Shown here piece by piece: positions 35,255-44,700 of a stretch of 64,000 nucleotides of DNA. A program made the translations under genes and the position numbers. Source of the stretch: Deltaproteobacteria bacterium (GTDB lineage Bacteria; Myxococcota_A; Polyangia; JAAYKL01); the NCBI GenBank assembly GCA_016935665.1, contig JAFGQN010000174.1:1-64000 (forward strand), written 5' to 3'. The notes under the pieces were generated by a model. That model worked only from the letters and a program-made list of their open reading frames with translations. It was not told the origin of the DNA and did no database searches. Position 1 is the stretch's first letter. Each line of letters opens with the position of its first letter.

Positions 35255-35851
35255 TTATTCTTCGAGTTCGTCGGACAGGTAATTTAAAATCACTTCGTCG
35301 AGGGACTTGTCGCTGATGAGGCTTTCCCCAAAGGAGCCGTTGGAATCGGGGGTGTCAAAAATGGAGATTCCCCTGGATGAGGCCGGAGACCTGCCGTCAC
35401 TCTGGGTGGTCATGCTGGCTGGTGCAACGGCGGCCACCACTTTGGCGCTGTCGGCGTCGGCTGTGGGACCATTGTCTCCCCCCTGAACCGTGAATCCACC
35501 TTTTGGGCTGGGTTTCACAGGTCTGGTTTTCATACCGGACGAATGATCGAGCGCATGCCCGAGTATTTTCTCCGCAATTTCGTCGTGCGCACCGTCGCGC
35601 AGTTCGACGAACATGGCCTTGTGCTGGTCTTTCATGAGCTGGCGGACGATGTCTTCCCATCCATCATTTGCGAGATGATCCGCGTATGATGTTTTCTTTG
35701 AAGACAGAATGGTACCTTCGGTGAACAGGTGCGTAATCACGTGCGGATGATCAACGCCGGAATCCTCTGTCTGAATATGAAACAGGTGTCCCCCGTGACG
35801 CACGTTCGTGTTATAGCCCAGAAGTGGTGAATTTGTTTTGACTTTTCCCAT
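35255..35851 (-). CDS. Conserved protein with GYNTNVRHGG N-terminal motif, function unknown
   Basis: The 198-residue cytosolic protein starts GYNTNVRHGGHLFHIQTEDS, continues with HVITHLFTEGTILSSKK and a helical region, then a Pro/Ser/Ala-rich linker of about 70 residues and a short acidic tail (LDEVILNYLSDELEE). The N-terminal domain resembles an uncharacterised domain I have seen in myxobacterial proteins, but no function is known to me. No strong ribosome site precedes ATG 35851. It stands alone on the minus strand beside the large 35903-38497 gene. Confidence 0.6.
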   Translation of the reverse strand: MGKVKTNSPLLGYNTNVRHGGHLFHIQTEDSGVDHPHVITHLFTEGTILSSKKTSYADHLANDGWEDIVRQLMKDQHKAMFVELRDGAHDEIAEKILGHALDHSSGMKTRPVKPSPKGGFTVQGGDNGPTADADSAKVVAAVAPASMTTQSDGRSPASSRGISIFDTPDSNGSFGESLISDKSLDEVILNYLSDELEE

Positions 35852-35902
35852 AGTGACTTACTTGCAAAGATATGTTAGCATAAATAATTGGCCTCGCCTA
35901 GA

Positions 35903-38497
35903 TTATCTGGTCTCCCCCGGTGTAAAAAAATCTTTCAACCGTGTACCGAATGACATTCTGGCCCGAGCGTTGAAACGCAGCGCCGTCAAAGACAGATCTC
36001 GGCTGTTTTGGGGGTTTCCTTTAATATCTGTCATTTTTCCATTGCTGCGCACCAGAATGCGGCTCATGTCATCGTTGAACGATATGGCCTGCAAAATTCC
36101 CATGGCCTTCAGTTTTTCAGCAATGGCATAACCATTCCCCCGGGCGATGAATATCCAGTTGTTTTTGATGGCAAGAACAATCCCACTCGTATGACCATTA
36201 GACGCTTCGGACACCTCTTCGGACACCTCGCCATTTCGAATGAACCAGTTGCCCTGTATGGCTGAGCGAGTTCGGATTTGTTCCGGCGACCATGGGGCAA
36301 TATGCAGGGCGCCTGTATCGTCGTCTGCATACAGAGTGGCTTTATCGCGCCTGAGGGATGCGACCACCGTTCCCTGAGTCATTTGGCCGCGATTGCTGGA
36401 CCATTTTCCAAGCATCGCTTCGGCAACCATATGTGTATCGTCAGGTGCAGAGTCGTTCACCGTATCCACCTCTCCAACAATATCGGTGGGTATGGCGCCT
36501 GATAGCAAATGGGGCTGTACCGCTCGGGTATCGATAGCCAGCATTGAGACACCGGAATCCTCCTGTCTAAATACAGATGGCAGAAACGCCGGCGCGGGTT
36601 GGGTGATGTGTTCGGCGGACCAACCGTTTTTTCCGCCAATGGGAGGCGGAGATGTGTCTCGCAGAGTCATGTAAAAGAAATCCTTGGGGGCGCCGTGGAC
36701 GTATCGGTCCGGCCAGAAGCGAATGTCTCGAATCAGCTTTTCGTATTTAAACCTGGGCAGCATATCTTCGCCCCGATATTCCATCTGAAATGCCACCAGA
36801 GAGGTGTGGAACGGGTTCATATCCAGATGAATTCCGTATGAACACTCGGCGGCGCGCATGGCAATCCCCAGGGTTTCAGCGGTTAAATCATCTCCCCAGG
36901 CGTAGACCATGATGCCGTCATCCCGCATGCACAGCCCCGAACGGACGGTGTTCATCTGTGTAATATCGCTGCCCAGAGTGAACCCCCACAGATAGCGTTT
37001 TCGGGGATTGACCACGCCGTTTTCCAGTAGCGGATCCATGTTTTGCCGGAAAGACACCATGGCGTCGGGAATGGGGGTCTCTTTGGGCCAGGACCCCAGC
37101 GCGATGCGTCCCTGATCGTCCGTTGCCACAGTGGCGGCGTCATCTTTGGGCGGTAGCAGCACGGTACGATCCGCCATCATGCCGTACTCGCCGTGTATGG
37201 TTTTGAACGCGCCGTTAAACACCAGGGCGACGCGTTCGACGGTATGTTTGTCCCGTGGCAGTTGCCCTGTCCCCACTTCGCCGGTGGTGGAAATGGGATC
37301 CTCATGCCCCCCCACCATGTTGAGTTCCAGCTGCCGTGTATCGATGGCGTACAGTTTTACATGCGTATACGGCCGTCTGATGTCGCTTCGAATATAGGTT
37401 TTGTACACCGACGATGGTGCATTGGGGAGTGTTTTCATGAATTCGGGATTCGCTGGTATCCACTCGCCTTCGCCACTTTTCTTTCGGCCAAATACCGGGG
37501 CCTCCAGCTCTTTGGGAGGCCAGTCGAGCTGATTATAATCGCCCACCTCTGTGCCTTGGGGCAAATCAATTTTGACAGTTCTGGATGCGGCAACGAACGC
37601 TTCGGGGGTGTCCTGGCCTTCGTCGCCGGAGATGGAGTACTTCCACTGGTTTAGCTGGTCTTTCATGGCGAAAAATCGCCCTTCGGCCCATTCAATGGGA
37701 CCGGGCCCAATCCAGCTGAGTTCCCGCACAGAGTCCACCATCCAGAGGATGGGGCGTTTGGGCAGCCGCACTTCCTTCAGAATCTGTACGTCCTCGCTGC
37801 CGGTGCCGGCGGTCATTTCATTCAGTTTCACCTTTGCGCTGTGAGCAGTCTTTTTGCTGTCTATCCACTGCAGGTTCAGCGCGAGTGAATCGGGTTGCCC
37901 CGACAGTTTGAACTGTGCGCTTTTACCCGGGCTGACAAAGCGAATGGTGGTTTTTCCAATGCCGTTGAATCGGCCGGTTTTCTGAAAATCAGTGATGCGT
38001 CCCAGGAGACGTTGCAGGGCCGACCACGACCCATCGGTTGGCCGCGGAGCGCCGTTGAGGTCAAAAACCGTCAACGAACGAACCTGTCCGAGCACCCGGG
38101 TCATGACCCCAATGTGTTTGTGCCGAACCTCAAACTGAAAATCATCTCCGGCATCCGATCGGGTCAGGTTGATGGGGGTGGAGACCTCCAGCAGTTTTTC
38201 ATTGGGCGTCAATTTGATTTGCGCCAGAAACAAATCGGCATTTTTTTCGCCTTTGGCGCTGGCCAAAAACGCCACATCGGAAAAACCGGTGGCGGATTTC
38301 AAACCGCGGATGTCCATCTGGTCAATCCATTTAATGGAGTCGGCGTGCACCTTTAGCCCGGTGGCCTCGGATAACTGTCGGTGAAGCGGTCCACTGCCTC
38401 CCCAAATGCATGTGAACAACCCGTAAATAAGTGCAATCGCTGTAACAACGATAATCGCGACAAGACGAGACTTTATGTAGACTTTAAACGATTTCAT
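35903..38497 (-). CDS. Large membrane-anchored protein with phosphodiester-glycosidase-like (NAGPA) domain
   Basis: The 864-residue protein has one N-terminal membrane segment (LVAIIVVTAIALIYGLFTC) and is otherwise predicted to be extracytoplasmic. Around residues 460-610 it resembles the NAGPA domain: a run ending YLWGFTLGSD, then SGLCMRDDGIMVYAWGDDL, AETLGIAMRAAECSYGI and HLDMNPFHTS. In classical members the last part reads LDGGGSS; here the Gly-rich motif is replaced by LDMNPFHTS, so activity is doubtful. The rest is unassigned. Its start lies 11 bases after the stop of the TPR gene at 38508-39446, so the two are probably cotranscribed. Confidence 0.6.
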   Translation of the reverse strand: MKSFKVYIKSRLVAIIVVTAIALIYGLFTCIWGGSGPLHRQLSEATGLKVHADSIKWIDQMDIRGLKSATGFSDVAFLASAKGEKNADLFLAQIKLTPNEKLLEVSTPINLTRSDAGDDFQFEVRHKHIGVMTRVLGQVRSLTVFDLNGAPRPTDGSWSALQRLLGRITDFQKTGRFNGIGKTTIRFVSPGKSAQFKLSGQPDSLALNLQWIDSKKTAHSAKVKLNEMTAGTGSEDVQILKEVRLPKRPILWMVDSVRELSWIGPGPIEWAEGRFFAMKDQLNQWKYSISGDEGQDTPEAFVAASRTVKIDLPQGTEVGDYNQLDWPPKELEAPVFGRKKSGEGEWIPANPEFMKTLPNAPSSVYKTYIRSDIRRPYTHVKLYAIDTRQLELNMVGGHEDPISTTGEVGTGQLPRDKHTVERVALVFNGAFKTIHGEYGMMADRTVLLPPKDDAATVATDDQGRIALGSWPKETPIPDAMVSFRQNMDPLLENGVVNPRKRYLWGFTLGSDITQMNTVRSGLCMRDDGIMVYAWGDDLTAETLGIAMRAAECSYGIHLDMNPFHTSLVAFQMEYRGEDMLPRFKYEKLIRDIRFWPDRYVHGAPKDFFYMTLRDTSPPPIGGKNGWSAEHITQPAPAFLPSVFRQEDSGVSMLAIDTRAVQPHLLSGAIPTDIVGEVDTVNDSAPDDTHMVAEAMLGKWSSNRGQMTQGTVVASLRRDKATLYADDDTGALHIAPWSPEQIRTRSAIQGNWFIRNGEVSEEVSEASNGHTSGIVLAIKNNWIFIARGNGYAIAEKLKAMGILQAISFNDDMSRILVRSNGKMTDIKGNPQNSRDLSLTALRFNARARMSFGTRLKDFFTPGETR

Positions 38498-38507
38498 GAG
38501 TAGATGT

Positions 38508-39446
38508 TCAGAAAAATCCGACTGCGCCCACACCACCGCCCAGGGAATCGAGCCAGGGCGTCAACAGGGCCTGCGGCGTGTTCTTTTTCTTTTTCCTGCG
38601 GAGGTTTTGGGGGACCTCCGATTCATCCACCTTTTTCCAGGTGACGGTTACGGGTTTGAAGTGAATCATTGAATCTATGATGCCTGCCAGTGTCATGAGT
38701 CCCAGGGCGCCCACCAGAAGACGGTTTGAAGTTCGATAGATTCTTTCCTCTTTTTCGTAGTTCTCGATGACGCTGGAGGAGTAGATAATGGTGGTGGACT
38801 TGTGCCTGAGATTTTCGTGAAGTGCATAGGTTATAATGCAAGCGCTGGTCAGCAGCAGTTCTCCGGACAGAAATACGATACCCTTGATGCGGTGACCGTT
38901 TTGAAACTGTCCGGCCCCCAGTGGCATCACCGATACCAGTCTGGAATGCCATTTTTCCTTGCGTTCCACATACACAATGGTTCGCAATCGATCAATTTCT
39001 TCGAGACGACGTTTTTCTTCGGCACGTTTTCGCGCCTCTTCGGCCCGGGCCTCCGCTTTGGCAATCTTCTCCAGCTCCAAAGAGTGTTCGCGCTTCACTG
39101 CGGTGAAAAAATCCACCACATCGATGGGAAATACCAGCGGGTCCAGCTTAAAGTCGGGTTCCAGATTGAGCAGGTTTAAAAACTGTTGCTCCGCATTCTT
39201 CTCATCGGATAAAAAGATGTAGCACACCCCCAGGTACTTGTACGTTTCAATGAGAAGCGCCTCGTTGTCGAGCCCGCTATCAATCATGGCCGAAAATCGG
39301 GACGCCGCTTCCCGATAGTCGCCGGTGTCAAACGCATTCCTGGCGTTGGTAAACGCAACCATCGCGTCCTGCGCGCGGACAGGCACGCTTTGCATTACAA
39401 TGAATAAAGCCGTAACTGCGTATATGTATTGGACAGATTGTTTCAC
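38508..39446 (-). CDS. Exported TPR/coiled-coil protein with membrane segments
   Basis: The 312-residue protein has an N-terminal signal (YIYAVTALFIVMQSVPVRAQ), a TPR-like section (NARNAFDTGDYREAASRF, YKYLGVCYIFLSDEKNAEQQFLNL), and a charged coiled coil (AKAEARAEEARKRAEEKRR). Two hydrophobic segments follow (GIVFLSGELLLTSACIITYA and LLVGALGLMTLAGIIDS) before a basic tail. Size and plan resemble other deltaproteobacterial TPR proteins encoded beside Ser/Thr kinases. It lies 45 bases downstream of the kinase gene at 39492-41459, on the same strand. Confidence 0.68.
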   Translation of the reverse strand: MKQSVQYIYAVTALFIVMQSVPVRAQDAMVAFTNARNAFDTGDYREAASRFSAMIDSGLDNEALLIETYKYLGVCYIFLSDEKNAEQQFLNLLNLEPDFKLDPLVFPIDVVDFFTAVKREHSLELEKIAKAEARAEEARKRAEEKRRLEEIDRLRTIVYVERKEKWHSRLVSVMPLGAGQFQNGHRIKGIVFLSGELLLTSACIITYALHENLRHKSTTIIYSSSVIENYEKEERIYRTSNRLLVGALGLMTLAGIIDSMIHFKPVTVTWKKVDESEVPQNLRRKKKKNTPQALLTPWLDSLGGGVGAVGFF

Positions 39447-39491
39447 AACTAATCAGTACCTTTTCAACTGTGAAAAACAAAGCACCAAAAA

Positions 39492-41459
39492 TCAGTGTTG
39501 TTCCTTTTCCAATTGAACAACAGTTTCTGTTGTTTTTCCAGCACTCACAGATACCAGCTTTTCTATGGGATGGTAACCCCTGGCGCTCAATAAAATGCGA
39601 AATTGGCTGCTGGGGCCTTTGCGTATATCCAACTCAATGGGCTCGTTGGTTTGCCCTTTGAAGCGTCCATTGATGGCCACATCCGCCGCCACATTGGAAC
39701 GGACAATCAATGTGGCCGGTTTCCACTTGAGGCGCGCCGGTACCGTGAGGGGCGTTTCCGACGGGGTGACGACGATGGTTTGCGTCGAGGGTTCGAGGCG
39801 GTCATCAAGGGGCACGAATTGAATAGTATGCGTTCCCACGGTCAGATTTCGTGATCTATCGGTGGCTTTGAAAACAAATTTCTGCGTTTCATCAATAACG
39901 ATTTCCACACTCATTGGAATGGGATTAAAGACAACCTGACGTTCCACGGCCATTTCGGGTTGTGGCAAGCGGATCTTTCGTTTGTGGTCATTTCCATTAG
40001 TTGCCGAAGTGTCTGCAATAATCACCCGGGGCGAGTTGTCGGGCATATCCGAATCCCGCTCAACAATGATTACCTTTTTTTCGGTGGCGGCATCCGTGGC
40101 GGTGTCATTCACGGTGTCACCGCCGTTGCTCAGAGATGTTTTGTCGGTTTCGCCGCTGGTATCGGCGCCGGCGATATCTCCGGTTTTATCGGATTCAGTG
40201 CTATCGGAAAAGTCTTTACTGCCAATGGACGCACTATCCCCAACGGTGGAAAGATTATCGCCCAGGTCCAGTGGCTGGACGGATGACGTGTTTTGGGCGG
40301 GGTAGCTGTATCGATAGAGAATGATGCCGGCGACAATGGCCAGGATGGCGAATGCGACGGCCGCGGCTCCCCCCACCCGCTCGATATTCCGACGAAAACG
40401 CCGTCTTCGGGACAGCACGTTGACAGCGTAAAGGGCGGTATCATTGGATGGTTCAATGGCCAGTACCCGGTTAAGGTGATTCATGGCCTCGGGCAGTTGC
40501 TTGCTTTTCTGTGCATCCTTACCCATTTTGAGTGTTCGGGCGACCACATCGGCGAGATGCGCTTCTTCCCATTCCACGGGCTTCTGGACGTAGGCTTTCT
40601 GCTGTTTGTCGGAATCTTCAATCCCCATTTGCAACAGGATTTCGTCCAGTTCGGCGATGGCTTCCGATGCGGAGGCGTATCGGCGCTCGGGCTGCTGCTG
40701 CAGGCACTTTACAATAACGGAGGAGACGGGGTGTCCGATGGACGGATTTACGCTTAACGGATGGTCGTAGTAGCCCTCCACCACGCGTTTGATGATCTGA
40801 TGGGGATTATTGCCCACAAAAGGAGGCTGACCCACAACCATCTCGTACAGAATGGTGCCCACGGAAAATATATCGGCCCGAACGTCCACAGAGGGACTCT
40901 CAATGTGTTCCGGGGACATGTATGTGGGCGAACCGAGAATCTGCCCCGTGGCGGTCATTTGCCCGATGCCGGCCAGAAAGGCGATACCGAAATCTGACAA
41001 CTGGATTTTGCCCTCTTTGCCAATGAGGATGTTTTCGGGCTTCACATCCCGGTGAATAATGCCTTCGGCATGGGCGATATGCAGTGCGATGAAAATCTGC
41101 CGGGCCACCAAAGCGGCCCCTTCCGCCATGAGCGCGTGATTTGGATGCTGGTTGAGAAAATCCCGAAGGGTAAAGCCCTCAACGAGTTCCATTACAATAA
41201 ATGCTTCCCCCGTTTCCGCTTCGGAATAGTCGTAGATTTCAACGATGGAGGGATGATGCAGGCGCGCCACCGATCGGGCCTCCCGCTCAAAACGGGCTCT
41301 GGCCTCCTCGTGGGTGATAAGATGCGGATGCAGCACTTTCACAGCCACTTCCCGCTTTAAAGTCGAGTCATAGCCGCGATACACAGTGGCCATGCCACCG
41401 CGTCCGATCTCCTCCCGAAGCTCATATCGCCCCAGGGTTTTTATCTTCTCTTGCGTCAT
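39492..41459 (-). CDS. Hanks-type Ser/Thr protein kinase with PEGA-like extracellular domain
   Basis: The 655-residue membrane protein has a complete kinase domain (GRGGMATVYRG, VAVKVL, HRDVKPENIL, SDFGIAF, SPTYMSPEH) in the first 280 residues. A TPR-like stretch, a membrane segment (VAFAILAIVAGIILYRY near residue 385), a Ser/Thr/Asp-rich linker and a PEGA-like beta domain (TLIVRSNVAADVAINGRFKG) follow, so the C terminus faces outside the cytoplasm. It probably senses an envelope signal and phosphorylates cytosolic targets. The giant TPR gene runs divergently from it. Confidence 0.9.
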   Translation of the reverse strand: MTQEKIKTLGRYELREEIGRGGMATVYRGYDSTLKREVAVKVLHPHLITHEEARARFEREARSVARLHHPSIVEIYDYSEAETGEAFIVMELVEGFTLRDFLNQHPNHALMAEGAALVARQIFIALHIAHAEGIIHRDVKPENILIGKEGKIQLSDFGIAFLAGIGQMTATGQILGSPTYMSPEHIESPSVDVRADIFSVGTILYEMVVGQPPFVGNNPHQIIKRVVEGYYDHPLSVNPSIGHPVSSVIVKCLQQQPERRYASASEAIAELDEILLQMGIEDSDKQQKAYVQKPVEWEEAHLADVVARTLKMGKDAQKSKQLPEAMNHLNRVLAIEPSNDTALYAVNVLSRRRRFRRNIERVGGAAAVAFAILAIVAGIILYRYSYPAQNTSSVQPLDLGDNLSTVGDSASIGSKDFSDSTESDKTGDIAGADTSGETDKTSLSNGGDTVNDTATDAATEKKVIIVERDSDMPDNSPRVIIADTSATNGNDHKRKIRLPQPEMAVERQVVFNPIPMSVEIVIDETQKFVFKATDRSRNLTVGTHTIQFVPLDDRLEPSTQTIVVTPSETPLTVPARLKWKPATLIVRSNVAADVAINGRFKGQTNEPIELDIRKGPSSQFRILLSARGYHPIEKLVSVSAGKTTETVVQLEKEQH

Positions 41460-41753
41460 TGGTGTATTGCACCCCGTTTTTTTCCGGCCAGACTATATAT
41501 ACTTCCAATGTCCACGGCAATGGGTTTCGTGTCAGAGGAAGGTGGGATACTGTGTCGGTGTTCAGTTCTGCTGTACAAAATACAGTTGTTGCCTTTTTTA
41601 AAATGTACTTATAGACTTACTCGACATAGTATGTGGTTTCAGTTCCAGCAAGATCTGGTATGTAAGACAGGCTTTGATAAACGAGTACCGTTTCAGTCAA
41701 CCGTTTTAACTCCGTCGTTACAGGCGGCGATTGGTAAGGTAAGGGCAAGCCAT
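41460..41753. other. Divergent promoter region between kinase and giant TPR gene
   Basis: The 294-base spacer must hold both promoters. It is open in one frame with the giant gene but is T-rich at 41584-41600 and lacks the codon pattern and TPR layout of the downstream protein, so it is treated as non-coding. No hairpin or operator was identified. Confidence 0.45.
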
Positions 41754-44700
41754 ATGAAAGAACGCATCAAGTCTCTCGTTGCTTCACTCGAACACAACCC
41801 CGCTAACAAAGAAGTATTCTCGGAATTGGAAGAAATCGTTACCGGAGACAATTTGCCGGACGATATATCTGAAGTCGAGGAAGAACTGAGTGAGGGGGTG
41901 CAGCGTCTGCTAAAGGCGGGCCGTCACCTGGCCGCGAGCGATTTGATTGAGATTCAGTGTGTTATCTGCAGTGACGAGCAAAAAGAAGCTGAATTGCTTC
42001 TGCTGCAGGCCAGGATTATGGACGAGGAACTGTTTGAGCAGGAACAGGCCCTGTCCAGGCTGGAACGCGTGGCGGAAATTTTGCCCAACGATGAGGACAT
42101 TCAGGAAAAAGTGACGCTGATACGTGCCGAACGGTCGCGTTACCGCGAAATCGTTGCCACATTCAAGGAGCAGGCGGAGGCGGCCACGGATTCGTCACTA
42201 AAGGCTCATATGCTTTATAGCGCCGCGGAGCGACTGTACAAGAACGAACCCGACAGTGACGAAATTTTACCCCTGCTGAACAGCGCCATCGAAGAAGATG
42301 GAACCCATCAGAAAGCCGCCAGATTGCTGGAGCGTATTTACGAGGCGCAGGAAGACTGGAAGGCGCTGGGCGAACTGTATCTGACGCTGGCGTCAAAGCG
42401 AAAAGGGAAAAACGAAAGACTGCAAATGTATCTGGCGGCCGGTTACACGTTTGCTCATCGGTTGGATGACAAGGAAGAGGCGGTGCGCTGCTTCGCCGAG
42501 GTGCTCGATTATCAGCCAGGACACCCCTCGGCACTTAAGTTTCTCGTGAAATACTATGAAGAGCGCGAAGACTGGGACCATCTGGTGGCTGTATACGAAG
42601 ATACGCTGCACGGCAAGCTGGAAGCCGAAGACGAAATCGCCGCCTGTATGCAGGTGGGCATGGTTCACTGGAAATATCGTGAAGACCTTGCCGCCGCGGA
42701 AAAATATTTCAGACGCTTGTCCAAGTTGGCGCCTGCGCATCCGGGCATGCTGGATTTTTATCGCAATTACTCTACTCATACGCAGAACAAGGTTCTGTTG
42801 CTCAAGGTGCTGGAGAGCGCCATGCGCAGCACGGGTTCCAAAGAAATGAAAGAGGGTCTGATTCGGGAAATCGCGCAGCTTTCTGAAGATGCGGGGAACG
42901 TCGAAAAAGCCATTGACTCCTGGAAAAAGGTATTGCGGCGAGAGCCCGACAATCTGGAAGCCAGGGAGCAGCTGAAAAATCTCTATCGCCAGTCCGGCAA
43001 GTGGAACAATCTGGTGGATATTCTGAAATCAGAATTGGAAGAAGTAGCCGATGACGATGTGGATGGCAAAGTGGCCAAGTACGAACAGATGGCGGAGATT
43101 TATCGGGATGAACTGTCGCTGGAGATGATGGTTATAAAGGTGTATCACTCCATTTTGGAACTGGCGCCCGACAACCTGAATGCGTTGGAAAATCTCATCA
43201 ATGCGTTTGAGAGCGCCGGCCGTTGGAACGATTTAATCAAGGTATTGACGAAACGGGTTCAGATTACAGAGGACGCACATGAAAAAATCGCGCTGCTGAA
43301 TCGCATTGCCAATTTGTGGGTGGGTCAGTTCAACAATTTCAATAAAGCGGTGGAGCCACTGGAGCAGATTCTCGCTCTCGATTCTGAAAATGCCGAAGCG
43401 ATTCGCAAGTTAAAGGAAATTTACGAAAAGAGACGTTCCTGGAAGCCGTTAATGGGTCTGTTGGAACGGGAGCTGGAGTTGGCGTCCGAAGCGGAGAGGT
43501 CGGCGGTACTCAGGGAAATGGCCGAAACAGCACAGGATAGGTTGAACGATGCCGACCGCGCCATTGCGCTGTGGTGGGAGCTTTACGAAACGGGCACGGA
43601 TACCGCCGAGGTGCTTTCCATCCTGGAGAAATTGACGGAACGGAAAAAGGACTGGGCCGGTGTGGCGCGGGTTTTGGACATTCGCATCAACACCAGCGAC
43701 GACACAGACGAAAAGATTCAGTTGCTCACCAAACTGGGCACCATTTATAAAGATCGCGCCAAAGAAACCGCTGATGCGGCAGATGCGTGGAAACGACTGC
43801 TGGCGCTGGACCCCAAAAATCCAAAGGCGCTGCGCTCCCTCAAGGAAGCCTACCAGGAATCTGAGGATTGGGATGCTTTGGAAGAATTGTTTACCGAAGC
43901 CGAAGACTTTGAAACGCTGGTGGAGGTGTTCGGCATTGCAGCCGATCGCACAAAAGATTCTGAAACCAAAGTGGCCCTGTCATTCAGATGCGCCGAAATC
44001 TACGACGAAAAAATTCAGCAGCCCGATCGCGCTGTTCGCCATTACGAGCGGGTGCTGTCGGTGGAGCCGAAAAACATGCGCGCGGCCAACGCGCTGATTC
44101 CCATTTATGAACGCGCCGAAAAATGGAGCCGTCTGTTTGGTGTTTTGGAATTGACTCTGGAAGACATTGACAACAAGGATGATCGCATCACCCGAATGGA
44201 CGAACTTCGGGAACTGGCCGCCAATAAAATGAACAATCGCGAAATGGCGTTTCAATGGGCGGTGAAAGCGTTTGAAGAAAAGCCCTCTAAAAAAACCATA
44301 CGCGATAATCTGGAAGCCGCTGCGGAGCAGGCACACGCGTTCGATCGACTGGTGGATATATACAAACACAATCTGGGTGCATTCAAAGGCAAGAAGCGCG
44401 CACAGATGGAAAAACATATCGCAGCATTGTCCCTCGATAAGCTGGGCAATGTGGAAGATGCCATTGCGCAATATAAGGCGGTACTGAAAGACAACCCGCA
44501 GGACGAAAATACATTGCTGGCGTTGGACGCCATCTATCGGTCCACGGGCAAGTGGTCTGAGCTTGAGAAAATTTTTGAGATCCGCATTGAAAACGCCGAT
44601 GACGACGAGACCAAACGAAATCTGATTGTTGAAATGGCGCGGATGTACGAAGAAGCCATGGATGATCCGATTCGGGCCGCCGCCAGATATCGCACGGTCC

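Noticed and set aside
41451-41753. N-terminal extension of the giant TPR protein
   Set aside because: The extension is Cys/Phe-rich and unlike TPR; the repeat pattern and a ribosome site begin at 41754.
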